64,000 nucleotides of DNA from Viola odorata (Eukaryota > Streptophyta > Magnoliopsida > Malpighiales > Violaceae). This document shows, piece by piece, positions 44,504 through 54,942 of the stretch. The stretch is from NCBI GenBank assembly GCA_963691705.1, contig OY829538.1, positions 17,696,443-17,760,442 on the forward strand, written 5' to 3'. The notes under the pieces are model-generated. The model did no database searches, was not told the origin of the DNA, and worked only from the letters and a program-made list of their open reading frames with translations. A program made the translations under genes and the position numbers. Positions within the stretch are counted from its first letter, which is position 1; each line of letters begins with the position of its first letter.

Positions 44504-45200
44504 AAATAAGCAAAGCAATAAACAAACAAGTAATGAATAGAATCAGATGATAAGAAATTCCTAGTAAAGACATACTCAAGGTCATGATTCACATGTATTG
44601 ATCATTGATACAAAGATGTTTAAAATTGAGTTTCATAGGGTAGCTATAGAAATTAGGTTCACTTTGATTTCCTACTCTCCTCCTAATCAAGTTTCTTAAA
44701 GAAATCTATATTAAGAACTTTAACCTTCTAGTAACCCTAAGGTTCCTTTATAGGATTTAACTACTTGGTTGATAACAACAGGGAGAGACTATCCCTAGGC
44801 CTAGGGATCAGTTCACTTGCCCCTATAAAACTAATTCTTCTCTTTCTCTAACTGAGTCCCGACTGGCCATGAGCTAGTTGCCTACAGATTCCTTTTAACA
44901 ATGTAGACCCAAAATTATTAAGAAAGTTGTAATTATTCAGGTTAAAACTTAAGTTGATCACTCTAAAATCAAACAAGAATAAATTGACAGGAAATCAGAA
45001 AGAGAAGAAATTTGAAATTCATAATTTATTAAATACATTTAGATCTAACAATACTGGAATCATGAACCTTAAAGTCTTTACCAGGGATGAATTACTTAGC
45101 TAGAAACAGACATAATAAAATGAAATACTAAATTCAATTTCATAAAACTAGAAATTTCCTTGGTTTAAGGAAGAAGACGAGGATAGCAAAACAATGAAGT
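44504..45200 (-). repeat. Partial LTR sequence at the left end of the Athila block
   Basis: Matches 52970-53665 closely (AATGAATAGAATCAGATGATAAG, AGGGTAGCTATAGAAAT, TGAGCTAGTTGCCTACAGATTCC on both). It starts inside the LTR at the counterpart of 52976, so the U5 end is missing. It loses similarity after GTTGCGTC, so the U3 part is missing as well. Confidence 0.85.
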
Positions 45201-45800
45201 TGCGTCCTAGGGAAGAGTCATCTTGCTGGTCTTGGGCAGGGGGAATGTCTTGATCATCTCTAGTTCCATCTAGGGGAGCAAAATTGAATATGCCTTTATG
45301 CGTGGCTCCATATATGTGTTCAACAACCAGAGTAAAACCTATATTACAACAGACAAATCCATTCTCGAGGTGGAAATACCCCATAGCATCAAGTGCTTTC
45401 AAATTAAGCAATTTTAAATTAGCACATTTAAATAAATCATGTGATGCTATGTCTAGACCCCTAGAAGTGACAACAAGATCTGTGATTAAAGAAACAATGA
45501 GCATTATGCTTTTACTAGCTTTGATTTGACTACAAAGCCAATATCGTAACTTCAATTTATAGTCATTGTATATGCACTACAAAATGAACAATTCCTATTT
45601 TGAAATAATGCCAAAAATGTGTGTTTTTCCAGCAAAGGTGACAACTAGACAACGATGCAAAATTCTAAGTGTTGGGTCTTTGATGGCATGAGCTTTAATA
45701 TTACTATCATCAAAAATAGCAGTAGGAATTCCATTTAACTGTCTATAAGACTTATATTTTTCAAACACGAGAAATCGAAGATTGAAGAAGGAGAAGATGG
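45148..45800 (-). pseudogene. Athila post-pol ORF (ATHILA ORF-1-like)
   Basis: The open part 45555-45148 (135 codons) starts KLRYWLCSQI and includes SLITDLVVTSRG. Upstream broken text reads PTLRILHRCLVVTFAGK and ELFIL-CIYNDYK. This resembles the ATHILA ORF-1 protein family, which has an RxLHRxL...F motif, an ELxxLWxMLN motif and a SLIT-like segment. The product is encoded between pol and the 3' LTR in Athila. Its function is unknown; an env-like role has been suggested for this position in some relatives. The C-terminal part runs into LTR sequence, a fusion created by the rearrangement. Confidence 0.55.
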
Positions 45801-46267
45801 AAGGTTAAAGAAGATAATTCAGTTCTCAGGAGAGGGAAAGATGAAGAGTTGTATTTTGAGTGGGAAATTGAAGAGGTTTAGTGGGTGAGTGAGAGAGTAA
45901 TTGCTGCCTTTATATACTCTTCGATTTTAATGACGTGGAAAAACTTTCTTTTCTCTCTCCCCGCAGGAAATTCGTCTCTTCGTTTCCACTACACTAGTTT
46001 ATTTCCTAGGCCTAAGGAAGAGTAGTGTTTCTTCTGCCTCTGCAATTTTTTTTCTTGTTCCTAACAATGGAAAATCAAGACATCCATCAATTTTATTGAA
46101 AGGAAATTATCTAAAAATTGAAAACAAAATGCATGGGTTGCCTCCCATGTAGCATCCCTTTTTATTGTCTTGGACTCGACATTTCTTAATCAATTTTCAG
46201 GTGGCTGATGTATTGTGAATTGCTCCACAGTATGTTCTTTGAAGAATCCTTTATAAAAAGGTTTCAG

Positions 46268-46522
46268 TCACTGCCCGTTCACCTTAAAAATTCTCTTAGT
46301 CTGCAAATCTTGAATATTAGTAGCACCATGAGGATAAATATGAGAAATAACACAAGGCCCAGTCCATTTAGACTTATGTTTTTGAGAAAGAATTCTAAAT
46401 TTAGAACTGAACATTAAAAAGTTTTGTCTAACAAAGAAGTCTTTATGTTTAATAATTCTGTCATGGTAAACTTTAGCCTTAGCCTTGATGATTGTTGAAT
46501 TCTCATACGCATCATTCCTCAA
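46268..46522 (-). pseudogene. Athila integrase C-terminal domain
   Basis: Wording AYENSTIIKAKAKVYHDRIIKHKDF, VRQNFLMFSSKFRILSQKHKSKWTGPCVI and GATNIQDLQTKRIFKVNGQ, the C-terminal tail specific to the Athila/Tat branch (SRWxGPF...GxVEIxN...FKVNGQRLK). It lies just after the integrase core, separated by a frameshift at 46523-46729. The GGGTTGCCTCCCA motif follows at about 46137. Confidence 0.85.
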
Positions 46523-46729
46523 CTCCTCTAATTCTTAGATTTGCAACTTCCTTTGCATATCAGCTCCCTCCATGTTTAAGTTGCATTGTTTGATCGCCTA
46601 GTAGGCCTTGTGTTCCATCTCCACTAGTAAGTGGTAGGATTTCCCATAAATAAGCTTGTAAGAGGTCGTTGCAATTAGAGTTTTGAAGGTTGTTCTGTAT
46701 TCCCACAAGGCATCATCTAGCCTTTGACT

Positions 46730-47698
46730 CTAATCCTTTCTCTCTAGACTTACTCTCTTGGTGAGGATGGATTTTATCTCCCTATTTGAAGCCTCTGCTT
46801 GACCATTGGTTTGAGGGTGGTAGGCCGTTGAAACTTTGTGAGTGATGTTGTACTTTCTGAATAAGGAAGCAATTACCCTATTGCAGAAGTGAGTACCTCT
46901 GTCAGTTATGATGGCTCTTGGCACTCCAAACCTGTTCAACACATTAGTTTTGAAAATGGAAACAACTGTCTTAGCATCATCAGCCCTTGTGGCTTTAGCT
47001 TCGACCCATTTAGATAGATAGTCTACTGCAAGAATAATGTACATGTTCCTATTAGAATTAGGAAATGGACCCATGAAATCTATCCCCCAAATGTCAAATA
47101 CTTCACATACTAAAATGGGATTCAGTGGCATTTGGTTTCTAGAAGTGATGTTTCCAGTTCTTTGGTAGTTTGGACATTTTGTACGAAAAGAGTAGCTATC
47201 CTTAAACATTGAAGACCAATAAAATCCAGACTCTAAAACTTTAAGTGCAGTACTCTTCGGTCCAAAATGACCTCCATAAGCATGTGAATGGAAAAATTCA
47301 AAAATTGATGGAATTTCATGCTCAAGAACACACCTTCTGATCACTTGATCTTTTCCAATGTTCCATATGTAAGGATCATCCCACACATAAAATTCAGAAT
47401 CCCTCATGATATTTTCTTTTTCATGAGAAGAAAACTCACCTTGGAACTTACCTGATGCTAAGAAGTTAGCAATTTCTGCGTACCAGGGACTCTTCCCTAG
47501 GGCTAGGAATAAGCCCTCATCTGGAAATTCATCTCTGACTGGGTTTGAATCTTGCTCCACTAGGATTCTGCTCAAATGGTCCACCACTAAGTTTTCTTTA
47601 CCCTTTTTGTCTTTGATCTCGATATCAAACTCTTGCAGAAGAAGGATCCACCTGATTAACCTAGGTTTTGCATCCTTCTTTGTCAAGAGAAATCTCAA
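46730..47698 (-). pseudogene. Athila RNase H end and integrase core, 322 open codons
   Basis: Starts with [25 protein letters not shown] (end of RNase H), DHLSRI, then the integrase zinc region [10 protein letters not shown] with [13 protein letters not shown], where the last Cys of the HHCC set is Tyr. The catalytic core is complete: GIDFMGPFP (first Asp), ITDRGTHF (second Asp) and NREIKS (Glu), with [16 protein letters not shown] and [11 protein letters not shown]. It contains the FLALGKSPW segment that overlaps a CCTAGG micro-repeat (47491-47510). It is the best preserved enzyme of the block. Confidence 0.9.
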
Positions 47699-48082
47699 AG
47701 TTGCATGCTCAGAAAATATAATTACCTTAGTACAAAGAAGATATGATCTAAATTTATCTAATGATATAATTACCTTAGTACAAAGGCAAAAATAATAGCA
47801 AATAATTCTTTCTCGGCGGTTGTGTAATTTTTCTAAGCTTCGTCCAACATCCTCGAAGCATAATAGATCACATGAGGGGTTTTTTCCTTCTTTCTAACGA
47901 AGGACAACCCCTACAGAAGAGTTAGATGCATCGTACATAATCTTGAATGGTAAATTCCAATTAGGTGCTTGAATCACTAGCGTTGTGATCAGTTTCTGTT
48001 TGAGCTCGTCAAAGGCATTTTTCCAATGCTCCATAAACTGGAATTCTACATCTTTCTGGAGTAGTTTGCACATAGGTGCAAC
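47699..48082 (-). pseudogene. Athila RNase H, N-terminal part
   Basis: Reads LLQKDVEFQFMEHWKNAFDELKQKL, LPFKIMYDASNSSVGVVLR (first catalytic Asp) and then broken text. A 22 bp word ATATAATTACCTTAGTACAAAG occurs twice (47716-47737, 47764-47785), a small tandem duplication in the gene. The upstream RT is cut off by the hAT insertion at 48083-48717. Confidence 0.8.
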
Positions 48083-48717
48083 TAGGGGTGTCCACCGTCT
48101 TTCTCGTTTGCCGATCAAGATTCAGATCATCACAAACCCCCAAATCTGTTCTCCACCACCCACCATTTTCATCCCTTCACTTTTATATCCATTTTATATG
48201 TTTCTTTCTTTCCTTATTGTTTGACTATGGATGGAAAATAGGTAAATTTGAATTGGGTTTTGGTTGCTCGTAGGATTCCTTGACATGGGGTTCTTTTCGC
48301 TATTGCAATTGTTGCTGCAGTGCTGATTATTGAATTGAAAAGGTTCCAATACAATGGAATTGGAACTTGTTAATATTTTGTTGTGTTTATTTGTTCATTT
48401 TAATTGAGGGTGATGCTGTGATTTTGGTTGGAGTCAGTGTACAAAATATGGGAAGAAAATAGAGATGGTACAAACAAGGTGTTTGTTGAAATGCGTAGCT
48501 GGTTTCATTTTTGCGTTCTTCTTTTCTTTCCTTTGCAGAGTATTGTACACTTCGGTATTATCCGAAATACCATACTGAACTAATTTCGGTGATGCGGTAC
48601 GGTACCAAAATTTAATTCGATATGGTACGGTACGGTATTAAATTTTGCGCATTTAGTATACTGAATACCGAAATATTTTGGATGGTATACTGAAATACCG
48701 TCCGATGGACAACCCTA
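48083..48717. mobile_element. hAT-type MITE with perfect 8 bp TSD
   Basis: Ends TAGGGGTGTCCA and TGGACAACCCTA, inverted with one mismatch. Flanks are GGTGCAAC exactly at 48075-48082 and 48718-48725. The right half is packed with GGTATT/AATACC and GGTACGGTAC words, an inverted subterminal array. It contains no transposase. It interrupts the Athila pol gene between RT and RNase H. Confidence 0.93.
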
Positions 48718-48725
48718 GGTGCAAC

Positions 48726-49529
48726 TATCTTCGAGAAATCCTTTATAGATCTCCTATAGAATTATGTATGGCCTAGGAAAGAGCGCACTTCCTGTACACC
48801 AATACGATATGGTAGAGACTATGACATCTATTTTTGCTTTGTCAACCTCTATATCTTTTTGGGAAATAATATGACCTAAAACTAATCCCTAATCTACCAT
48901 AAAATGACACTTTTCATAATTCAAAACAAGATTAGTTTCAAGACATCTCTTAAGGACTTTTTCCAATTTTTCTAAGCATTCATCAAAGGAATTACCATAA
49001 ACTGTAAAATCATCCATAAAAACTTCTATTCCTTTTTCAACATACTCAGAAAAAATACTCACCATACAACGTTGAAAAGTTGCTGGTGGGTTACAAAGTC
49101 CAAAAGGCATTCTCTTATAAGCGAATGTCCCAAAAGGGCATGTGAATGTTGTTTTATCCTGGTTTCTAGAGCAACTGGTATTTGATGGAAACTAGAATAT
49201 CAATCAAGACAACAGTAATGTGTCTTACCTACAAGATGTTCCAACATTTGATCAATGAAAGGAAGTGGAAAATGGTCCTTCCTCGTGGCTGTGTTGAGTT
49301 TGCAATAGTCTATACACAATCTCCATCCATTCTCAACTCTTGTGGGAACTAGTTGACCACCATTATTCTCCACCACTATGATTATTATTTTCTTAGATAC
49401 AACGTACATAGGACTAACCCAAGAGCTTTTAAATATAGGATAAATCACACCTGCATCTAAGAGTTTTAAAACCTCTTTCTTTACTACTTCCATCATGGGA
49501 GGATTTAGTCTCCTTTGAGGTTGCGTCAC
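48726..49529 (-). pseudogene. Athila reverse transcriptase
   Basis: 49529-49200: MMEVVKKEVLKLLDAGVIYPI, WVSPMYVVSKK, GWRLCIDYCKLN, RKDHFPLPFIDQMLEHL and HYCCLD (first catalytic Asp). A frameshifted gap follows. 49110-48889: MPFGLCNPPATFQRCM, VFMDDFTVYGNS (catalytic Asp pair intact) and LVLNYEKCHFMV. The tail near 48780 has the EVRSFLGH region. The wording is that of the Athila lineage (FIDQMLE, FQRCMxSIF, EVFMDDFxV). Two or more frameshifts. Confidence 0.9.
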
Positions 49530-50450
49530 TGTCTTACTGTCCTAATCAAGATGAATCTTATGTGTGCAGATGGAGGGGAAGATTCCATTAATGTCAGTTA
49601 TCGTCCAACCAATAGCCTCTTTGAATTCCTTCAGTATCCTCACAAGCCTTTCTTCCTCTAGTTCACTTAGCTTACTGGAAATTATCACTGGCAAACTCTT
49701 CCCTGGACCTAGGAAAGAGTACTTTAGGTGGTTTGGTAAGGTTTTAGCTCCAAATCTGGTGCCTGCAAAATTGAAGGCAGAAGTTTGTTATGTTTTGCTG
49801 GTAATTCAAGAGTCTTAGAAATTTTAGTACAAGACTAAAAAACTTCAAGTTCAAACACAGATTCTTGAATTTCTTCACTGATAACCAAATCACTCTCCAT
49901 CTCAAGCAACTTTGGTTTGTCAACACCTCTGCTAAGAACAAATTCTATGGGGTCAGTAGCATTAAGTTCATGAATATCATCAACATCATGATCAATAATA
50001 TCTATGAATTTTGTTTGGAAATTTAATTGCGTCATACATATTGAATTTAATAATTTCACCACTAAATTCAAGTGTTAAACATCCACCAAACACATATATC
50101 TTGGCCCGGGCTGTTCTAAAACAGGGTCTCCCAAGCAGCACCTCTGTAGATTTGGCTGAGTGATCATTGTCCATATCTATAATGTAAAAGTCAGCTAGAA
50201 AGATAAAATTATTAACTTGAACTAATACATTTTCAATAACACCTACTGGGTAAATAATTGATCTATCCGCAAGTTGAATTACAACTCATATTTCTTTTAA
50301 TTCCCCAATGTTTAATGTTTTAAAAATAGTCAGTGACATAACATTGATTCCTGCACCTAAATCACACAGTGTTTTCTCTACACTTTAGTCACCAAACTTG
50401 CAAGGAATGACAAACGTTCCTCCATCTTTTCACTTGTTGGGGAGATTTTC
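49530..50450 (-). pseudogene. Athila protease and spacer to RT
   Basis: 50450-49992 reads, in shifting frames, CDLGASINVMPLTIF-like text (aspartic protease with Leu-Gly-Ala after Asp), QLADRSIIYPVGVLENVLVQV, and STEVLLGRPCFRTARAKIYVFGG. The LILGRPFLATxxAxIDV pattern is Athila/Tat protease. 50071-49744 continues with the acidic linker to RT (HDVDDIHELNATDPIEFVL). A CCTAGG-type micro-repeat falls at 49696-49719 in the linker. Confidence 0.8.
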
Positions 50451-50777
50451 TAAAAACAACTGAAACATTCTCATTTAAATTTACCCTCTCAACACCTGCA
50501 TGCTTCTTTTTATTACTACATAGTTCCTTAAGAAATTTAGCATACTTAGGTATTTGAGTAATCATGTCAATTAAAGGAATATTAATAGCTACTTTACAAA
50601 AAATCTCTAAAATCTCCCTCTCTTCCCTTACCTTTTTGGTCTTTGTAGACCTTTCTGGAAAGGGTAGAGGGATTACCTATAGCTCCAGCTTGACAGGGAT
50701 CTCTAGAACATCATTGGTTTAGGCTGGTTCTTCTGGTATCACTTCTGCCTCTCGTTCAAGTTCTTGTGGGAGTGGCT

Positions 50778-51903
50778 CTAGTTCTGGGGATTCTTCCCTA
50801 GGTCTAAGAAAGGGGCATGTCTCTCTAGAAAATTTGTTCCACTCCTTAGTATCATGGCGCTGACATTATGCTTTGGATTATCAATTATGGTTACTGGTAA
50901 TCGTCCTCCCTGGTCTTGCTTACTAACTAACAGTTGTCCTATCTGCTTCTCCAAGTTTGCAATGCTAGCTTTAGTAGATTGCATGAATTACTTTAAAGTT
51001 TCTTCAATATGAACACCTATAATTTGCAAGGGCTGTTGCGGTGTTGGTAGCTGGAGCGGTGCGTTTGAATGATCTTGAGGTTGTCTATGTTTGAAATTTT
51101 GCAGGTTGAATGGGGGTTGCTGCTATTGTGGTTGTTGGGTCTGTTGAGGAGCCCAACTAGTTCTGGGGACTCTTCCATCCCATATTGTACACATTGGAAT
51201 AAGGGTTGTTGTTGTTGTTGAACTTCCCTTGCTGCTAGTAGTACTGCATTGCCGCATTCATCTGCTCAGTATTTCCTGTCAACAAAATACATTCATGTGT
51301 CACATGTCCATGTTGGCTACAAACTCCACAAGCATTGACTTGTTGAAGTTGGTTTAGAGTTGCATTGTACCTGCATAAATATTTTCTATTTTGTTAGAAA
51401 TTTCAATCAACTTTTGCTCAATAGCTGCTACCTTTAGGTTACTGGTTGGTGTCACCCTCTCTCCTAAACCATTTTTGTGGCAATTTTCTGCCAAGGTCTG
51501 GATAAGAGTCCTTGCTCTTGTGGGAGTCAGATTATGTAAGACACCTTTTACAGTTGCATCAAGTCTCCCCTTGTCCTTCAAACACATACCATCATAAAAA
51601 TATTAGATTAGAGATTGTTCAGGTACTCCCCGTGTGGGACAAATCTCCTGCAAATTCTTAAATTGCTAATGGTATTCTCCAAAAAAATTCATCCTCCATC
51701 TATTGTATGACCACCAAATTCTTTCTTGCTGCACTTGCTTTGCTCACTAACCAATACTTTTTGAGGAAGGCTAATGACATCTGGGTCCATGTGGTTATTG
51801 AGTTGCGTGGCAAAGTCAAAAACCAATTCCTGGCTGAGTCTTCCAAAGACCATGGGAATGCTTTGAGTTTGTCTCTCTTAATGTTGACTTGTGAAGGTTT
51901 CAA
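50778..51903 (-). pseudogene. Athila gag
   Basis: 51903-51700: KLKAFPWSLEDSARNWFLTLPRNSITTWTQMSLAFLKKY, the retrotransposon gag core (LFPFSLxxxAxxWLxxLPxxSIxTW). 51587-51354: GVLHNLTPTRARTLIQTLAENC and a helix (LKVAAIEQKLIEISNKIENI). 50984-50778: ASIANLEKQIGQLLVSK and VSAMILRSGT, which mark the gag C-terminus in Athila. Frameshifts separate the parts. 51243-51120 is Gln/Asn-rich. Gag forms the particle. Confidence 0.85.
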
Positions 51904-52211
51904 AGTATCACACTCCCCATGAAGTCTTTGGAGGTGTCTATATGGGTTTTCTGTGGAATGACCATGGAACTTTTTAAGGTTATGGATGGTGTTTGGTTTG
52001 ACTGACCAGTCATATTCTACTAGCTGGAAGTCTATGCAGAAGTAGGTATCTTGTTTTGGTCCCTGATTTAGTTCTCTAAGGGTTCTCTCTTATTTTGGAG
52101 CTGCTGGTGGAATTTCTGGTTGATCTGCTATAGGAGGATCCATCCCTAGGTCTAGGAAAGGGTCCTCTCTGTCAGAAGCTGATTGTGATGAAGAGCTATA
52201 TTCTGGCTCTT
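51904..52211 (-). other. 5' end of the Athila gag region up to the rearrangement point
   Basis: No LTR or primer site occurs before the switch to CACTA sequence at about 52211. A CCTAGG-type micro-repeat (ATCCCTAGGTCTAGGAAAGG, 52142-52161) lies here. Text is Pro/Gly/Glu-rich on the minus strand and could be the gag N-terminus. Confidence 0.45.
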
Positions 52212-52790
52212 ATCGCATATGCTGGAAAGTCAGAGATAGTCCACATGAGTGCAACTCGTAGTTGGAAGTTTTATTTCCTTGCAGTGTCATACGTGTAAAC
52301 ACCATTCTCCCACAACACCTTCAACTCATCTATGAGTGGTCGTAGATACAAATCAAGTTTTTTAGAAGTACAATTAGGGCCCGGAATAATGAGTGTCAGG
52401 ATTGTGTACGGTTGTTTCATAACCATCCACGGTGGAAGATTTAAGATAGATATCATTACCGGCCAACAAGAGTATGGTTTTGCTCCTGGACCAAATGGAT
52501 TCAACCCGTCTATGCATAATGATAGCCTCACATTTCTTGATTCACTTGCAAAATCTAGATGGATGCGATCAAAATGTTTCCACGCCTCAGTGTGTGACGG
52601 GTGAGACATAGTCCTAGGATTAGGATTAGAGTTGGCATGCCAAACAATGTCTTCATCGGTCTTGGCAGACATGAAAAGTCTCTAAAGTCGAGGTACTAAT
52701 GACATGTAACGAAGGATCTTAAATGGTTTTGACTTCTCCCACCGAACGCTTGGATATTTGGGCTTGAAACGTAGATGATGAAAAATACAA
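52212..52790 (-). pseudogene. CACTA tnp2 transposase core, copy B (duplicate of 44099-44503, longer)
   Basis: 52617-52212 repeats 44503-44099 with few changes (TEAWKHFDRIHLDFASESRNVRLSLCIDGLNPFG). Unlike copy A it continues upstream: RFKPKYPSVRWEKSKPFK, LRYMSLVPRL-RLFMSAKTDEDIVWH and IFHHL at 52790. The IFHHL end is repeated at 54170, across the LTR-like insert. Copies A and B cannot both belong to one original gene, so a duplication or recombination between two CACTA copies occurred. Confidence 0.88.
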
Positions 52791-54161
52791 CTGATGGGTA
52801 TCGAATCCATAAAAAATAATAAGAATATAGCTTATCATAATGAGACAATTAATATTGTAGCAAGCAATAAGAGGTTCGTTCCTCAGGGATTTACTGTCTA
52901 ATTTCAGTTTCCAAGTTTGACCAATCATAACAAACGGTAGTTTTGTAAGAACTAATTGATAAAATGGAATGTAATCAAAGCAATAAATAAACAAGTAATG
53001 AATAGAATCAGATGATAAGAAATTCCCTATAAAGACATACTCAATGTCATGATTCACATGTAATGATCATTGATACATAGATATTTAAAACTGAGTTTCA
53101 TAGGGTAGCTATAGAAATCAGGTTCACTTTGATTTCCTACTCTCCTCATAATCAAGTTTCTTAAAGAAATCTCTCTATTAAGAACTCTAAACTTCTAGTA
53201 ACCCTAAGGTTCACTTATAGGATTTAACTAGTTGGTTGATAACAACAAGGAGAGACTATCCTTAGGCCTCGGGATCGGTTCACTTGCCCCTATAAACCTA
53301 ATTCTTCTCTTTCTCTAACTGAGTCCTGGCTGGCCATGAGCTAGTTGCCTACAGATTCCTTCTAACAATATAGACCCAAAGTTATTAAGAAAGCTATAAT
53401 TATTCAGGTTAAAACTTAAATTGATCACTCTCCAATCAAACAAGAATAAATTGACAATAAATCAGAAAGAGAAGAAATATGAAATTCATAATTTATTAAA
53501 TACATTTTGTCTCATAATATTAGAATCATGAACCTTAAAGTCTTTACCAGGAATGAATTACTTAACTAGAAATAGACATAATAAAATAAAATACAAAATT
53601 CAATTGCATAAAACTAGGAATCTCCTCGTTTCAAGGAAGGAGACGAGGAGAGAAAAATAATGAAGTTGCGTCTAAGTCTGGTTGTAGAGAGAATGAAAAA
53701 GAGGAGAGAATATAGTTCCAAATCTGACCTCCTTTTAAGCTAAACAAGGAAAGATTAAATAGTTTATATCTTTCCTTGTTTTCCTAGAATTTAAGATAAA
53801 TACGAAAATGAATTATTCTCACCCCTTAGGATATTTTATAACTTTGAAACTCCTTCTGGTAGTCTTCTTCCGAATGCAGGAGTATTTGCGCGCTTTGCCT
53901 TGGTTTGCCGCCAGGCCCACTTCACTGGCTCATTGGTTCCGTTGACAGCTTCCTAGGTCTAGTGTAGATGTGCTCTCGCCTAGGCCTAGGGAAGAGACAT
54001 GTTCCTTCTGATTCAGCTCTTCGATCACCACTATCATCTTTTTGCTCTCTTTTCTGGGCATTTCCGTTCCTTTCTTTCTTCTTTGGTTTTTTATCTAGTT
54101 TCTGCAAAAAGGAAGAGAATATGCCCAAATTAGCAGTATCATTATCTAAAAAGAGGTAAAA
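52791..54161 (-). repeat. LTR-like insert in tnp2 (related to the Athila block)
   Basis: Flanked by TAGATGATGAAAAAT (52772-52786 and 54162-54176), a direct repeat of at least 15 bp of the tnp2 exon. Its left part (52792, TGATGGG...) ends like a U5. 52970-53665 matches 44504-45200. Its right part includes a possible promoter (reverse of CCTTTTAAGC, about 53731) and a short minus frame (DKKPKKKERNGNAQKREQK). A solo LTR is the simplest reading, but a 15-20 bp flank repeat is too long for a normal LTR target duplication. Confidence 0.6.
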
Positions 54162-54169
54162 TAGATGAT

Positions 54170-54578
54170 GAAAAATGTACAAAATAAGTATCCAATCAAC
54201 GACAATATAACAATTCTGCATTTTCGGCATAATACAGCATGCAGTCATGCATTCATAGCCAAGACCTAAGGCTCATATGACCTTTTTGGCGCCTTTGAAG
54301 TTATTTGGCAGATTATTTCCCAACGGTAGCATCTTAGTGAAAGCACCCACCAACTTATTATGTTGGCCTTCACTCATGTTTGTATCGGATTTGCCGGCCA
54401 ACAATTCAGTGACAGCTGACATCATACTATGATTCGAACAACCATCCCACAAAAGGTTGGTTGGCAATTGCCAAAAGGCTATAAAATTCTGCCATTTTAG
54501 GATTAGGAGGTTCCTCATGATGTTCATTAGGTTCCTATAATGCTTCTTTAGACTAGTCAAAGTTGTCGTGCATTGCAT
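54170..54578 (-). pseudogene. CACTA tnp2, region upstream of the transposase core
   Basis: 54578-54273 reads LPTNLLWDGCSNHSMMSAVTELLAGKSDTNMSEGQHNKLVGAF and LPLGNNLPNNFKGAKKVI. After a stop it continues ALGLGYECMTACCIMP-like to IFHHL at 54170. In tnp2 proteins this is the segment with LYxGCxxxSxLSxxxxLxxLK and NxPxSxYEAKKxIxxLGLxYxKIDAC. It follows the first exon and precedes the core found at 52790. Confidence 0.78.
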
Positions 54579-54738
54579 CTTGGACTATATTCATCATTGG
54601 ATTTTGTACATTTTCATGGTTTGGAGGGGCACTCACATATGACTCATTGATGTTTGAGATTTCACCAACATTTATGTTGCGAAATACGTAGGCTTCACCA
54701 TGAAAATACCATGTTATATAGTCCGACATAAATCTTTT

Positions 54739-54942
54739 CTAATAAAGGTGCATCGTGACATCAACTGGGTTTTGATGTTTGACATTCTTACAATTCTTGC
54801 ATGGACATTTTATTCTCCCTTCGTCTACCACTTCGGGATGTGAATAAGCAAAATTGAGAATGTTCTGAACACCTCGTATAAACTCTTCCCTATATGCTCC
54901 AGTTTTATGCTTCCGCTTGTACATCCATGTTCGATCGAACAT
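54739..54942 (-). pseudogene. CACTA tnp2 N-terminal Transpos_assoc domain
   Basis: From the Met at 54942: DRTWMYKRKHKTGAYREEFIRGVQNILNFAYSH, then IKCPCKNCKNVKHQNPVDVTMHLY. The C-P-C-x2-C with a downstream His is the zinc-like Transpos_assoc domain at the start of plant tnp2 transposases. The Met position fits the start of known members. It marks the 5' end of the gene, with about 1.4 kb of noncoding 5' region to the right. Confidence 0.87.

Larger units (their letters stand above)
44504..52211 (-). mobile_element. Athila-type Ty3/gypsy element, rearranged, no complete LTR pair
   Basis: On the minus strand gag (51903), protease, RT, RNase H, integrase and a post-pol ORF follow in Athila order. 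Left of 45200 lies part of an LTR that matches 52970-53665. At the right end the gag side abuts a duplicated piece of CACTA tnp2, not an LTR. The block therefore sits in the CACTA through rearrangement, not simple insertion. Frameshifts are numerous, but the integrase-RNase H frame is open for 322 codons. Confidence 0.8.
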
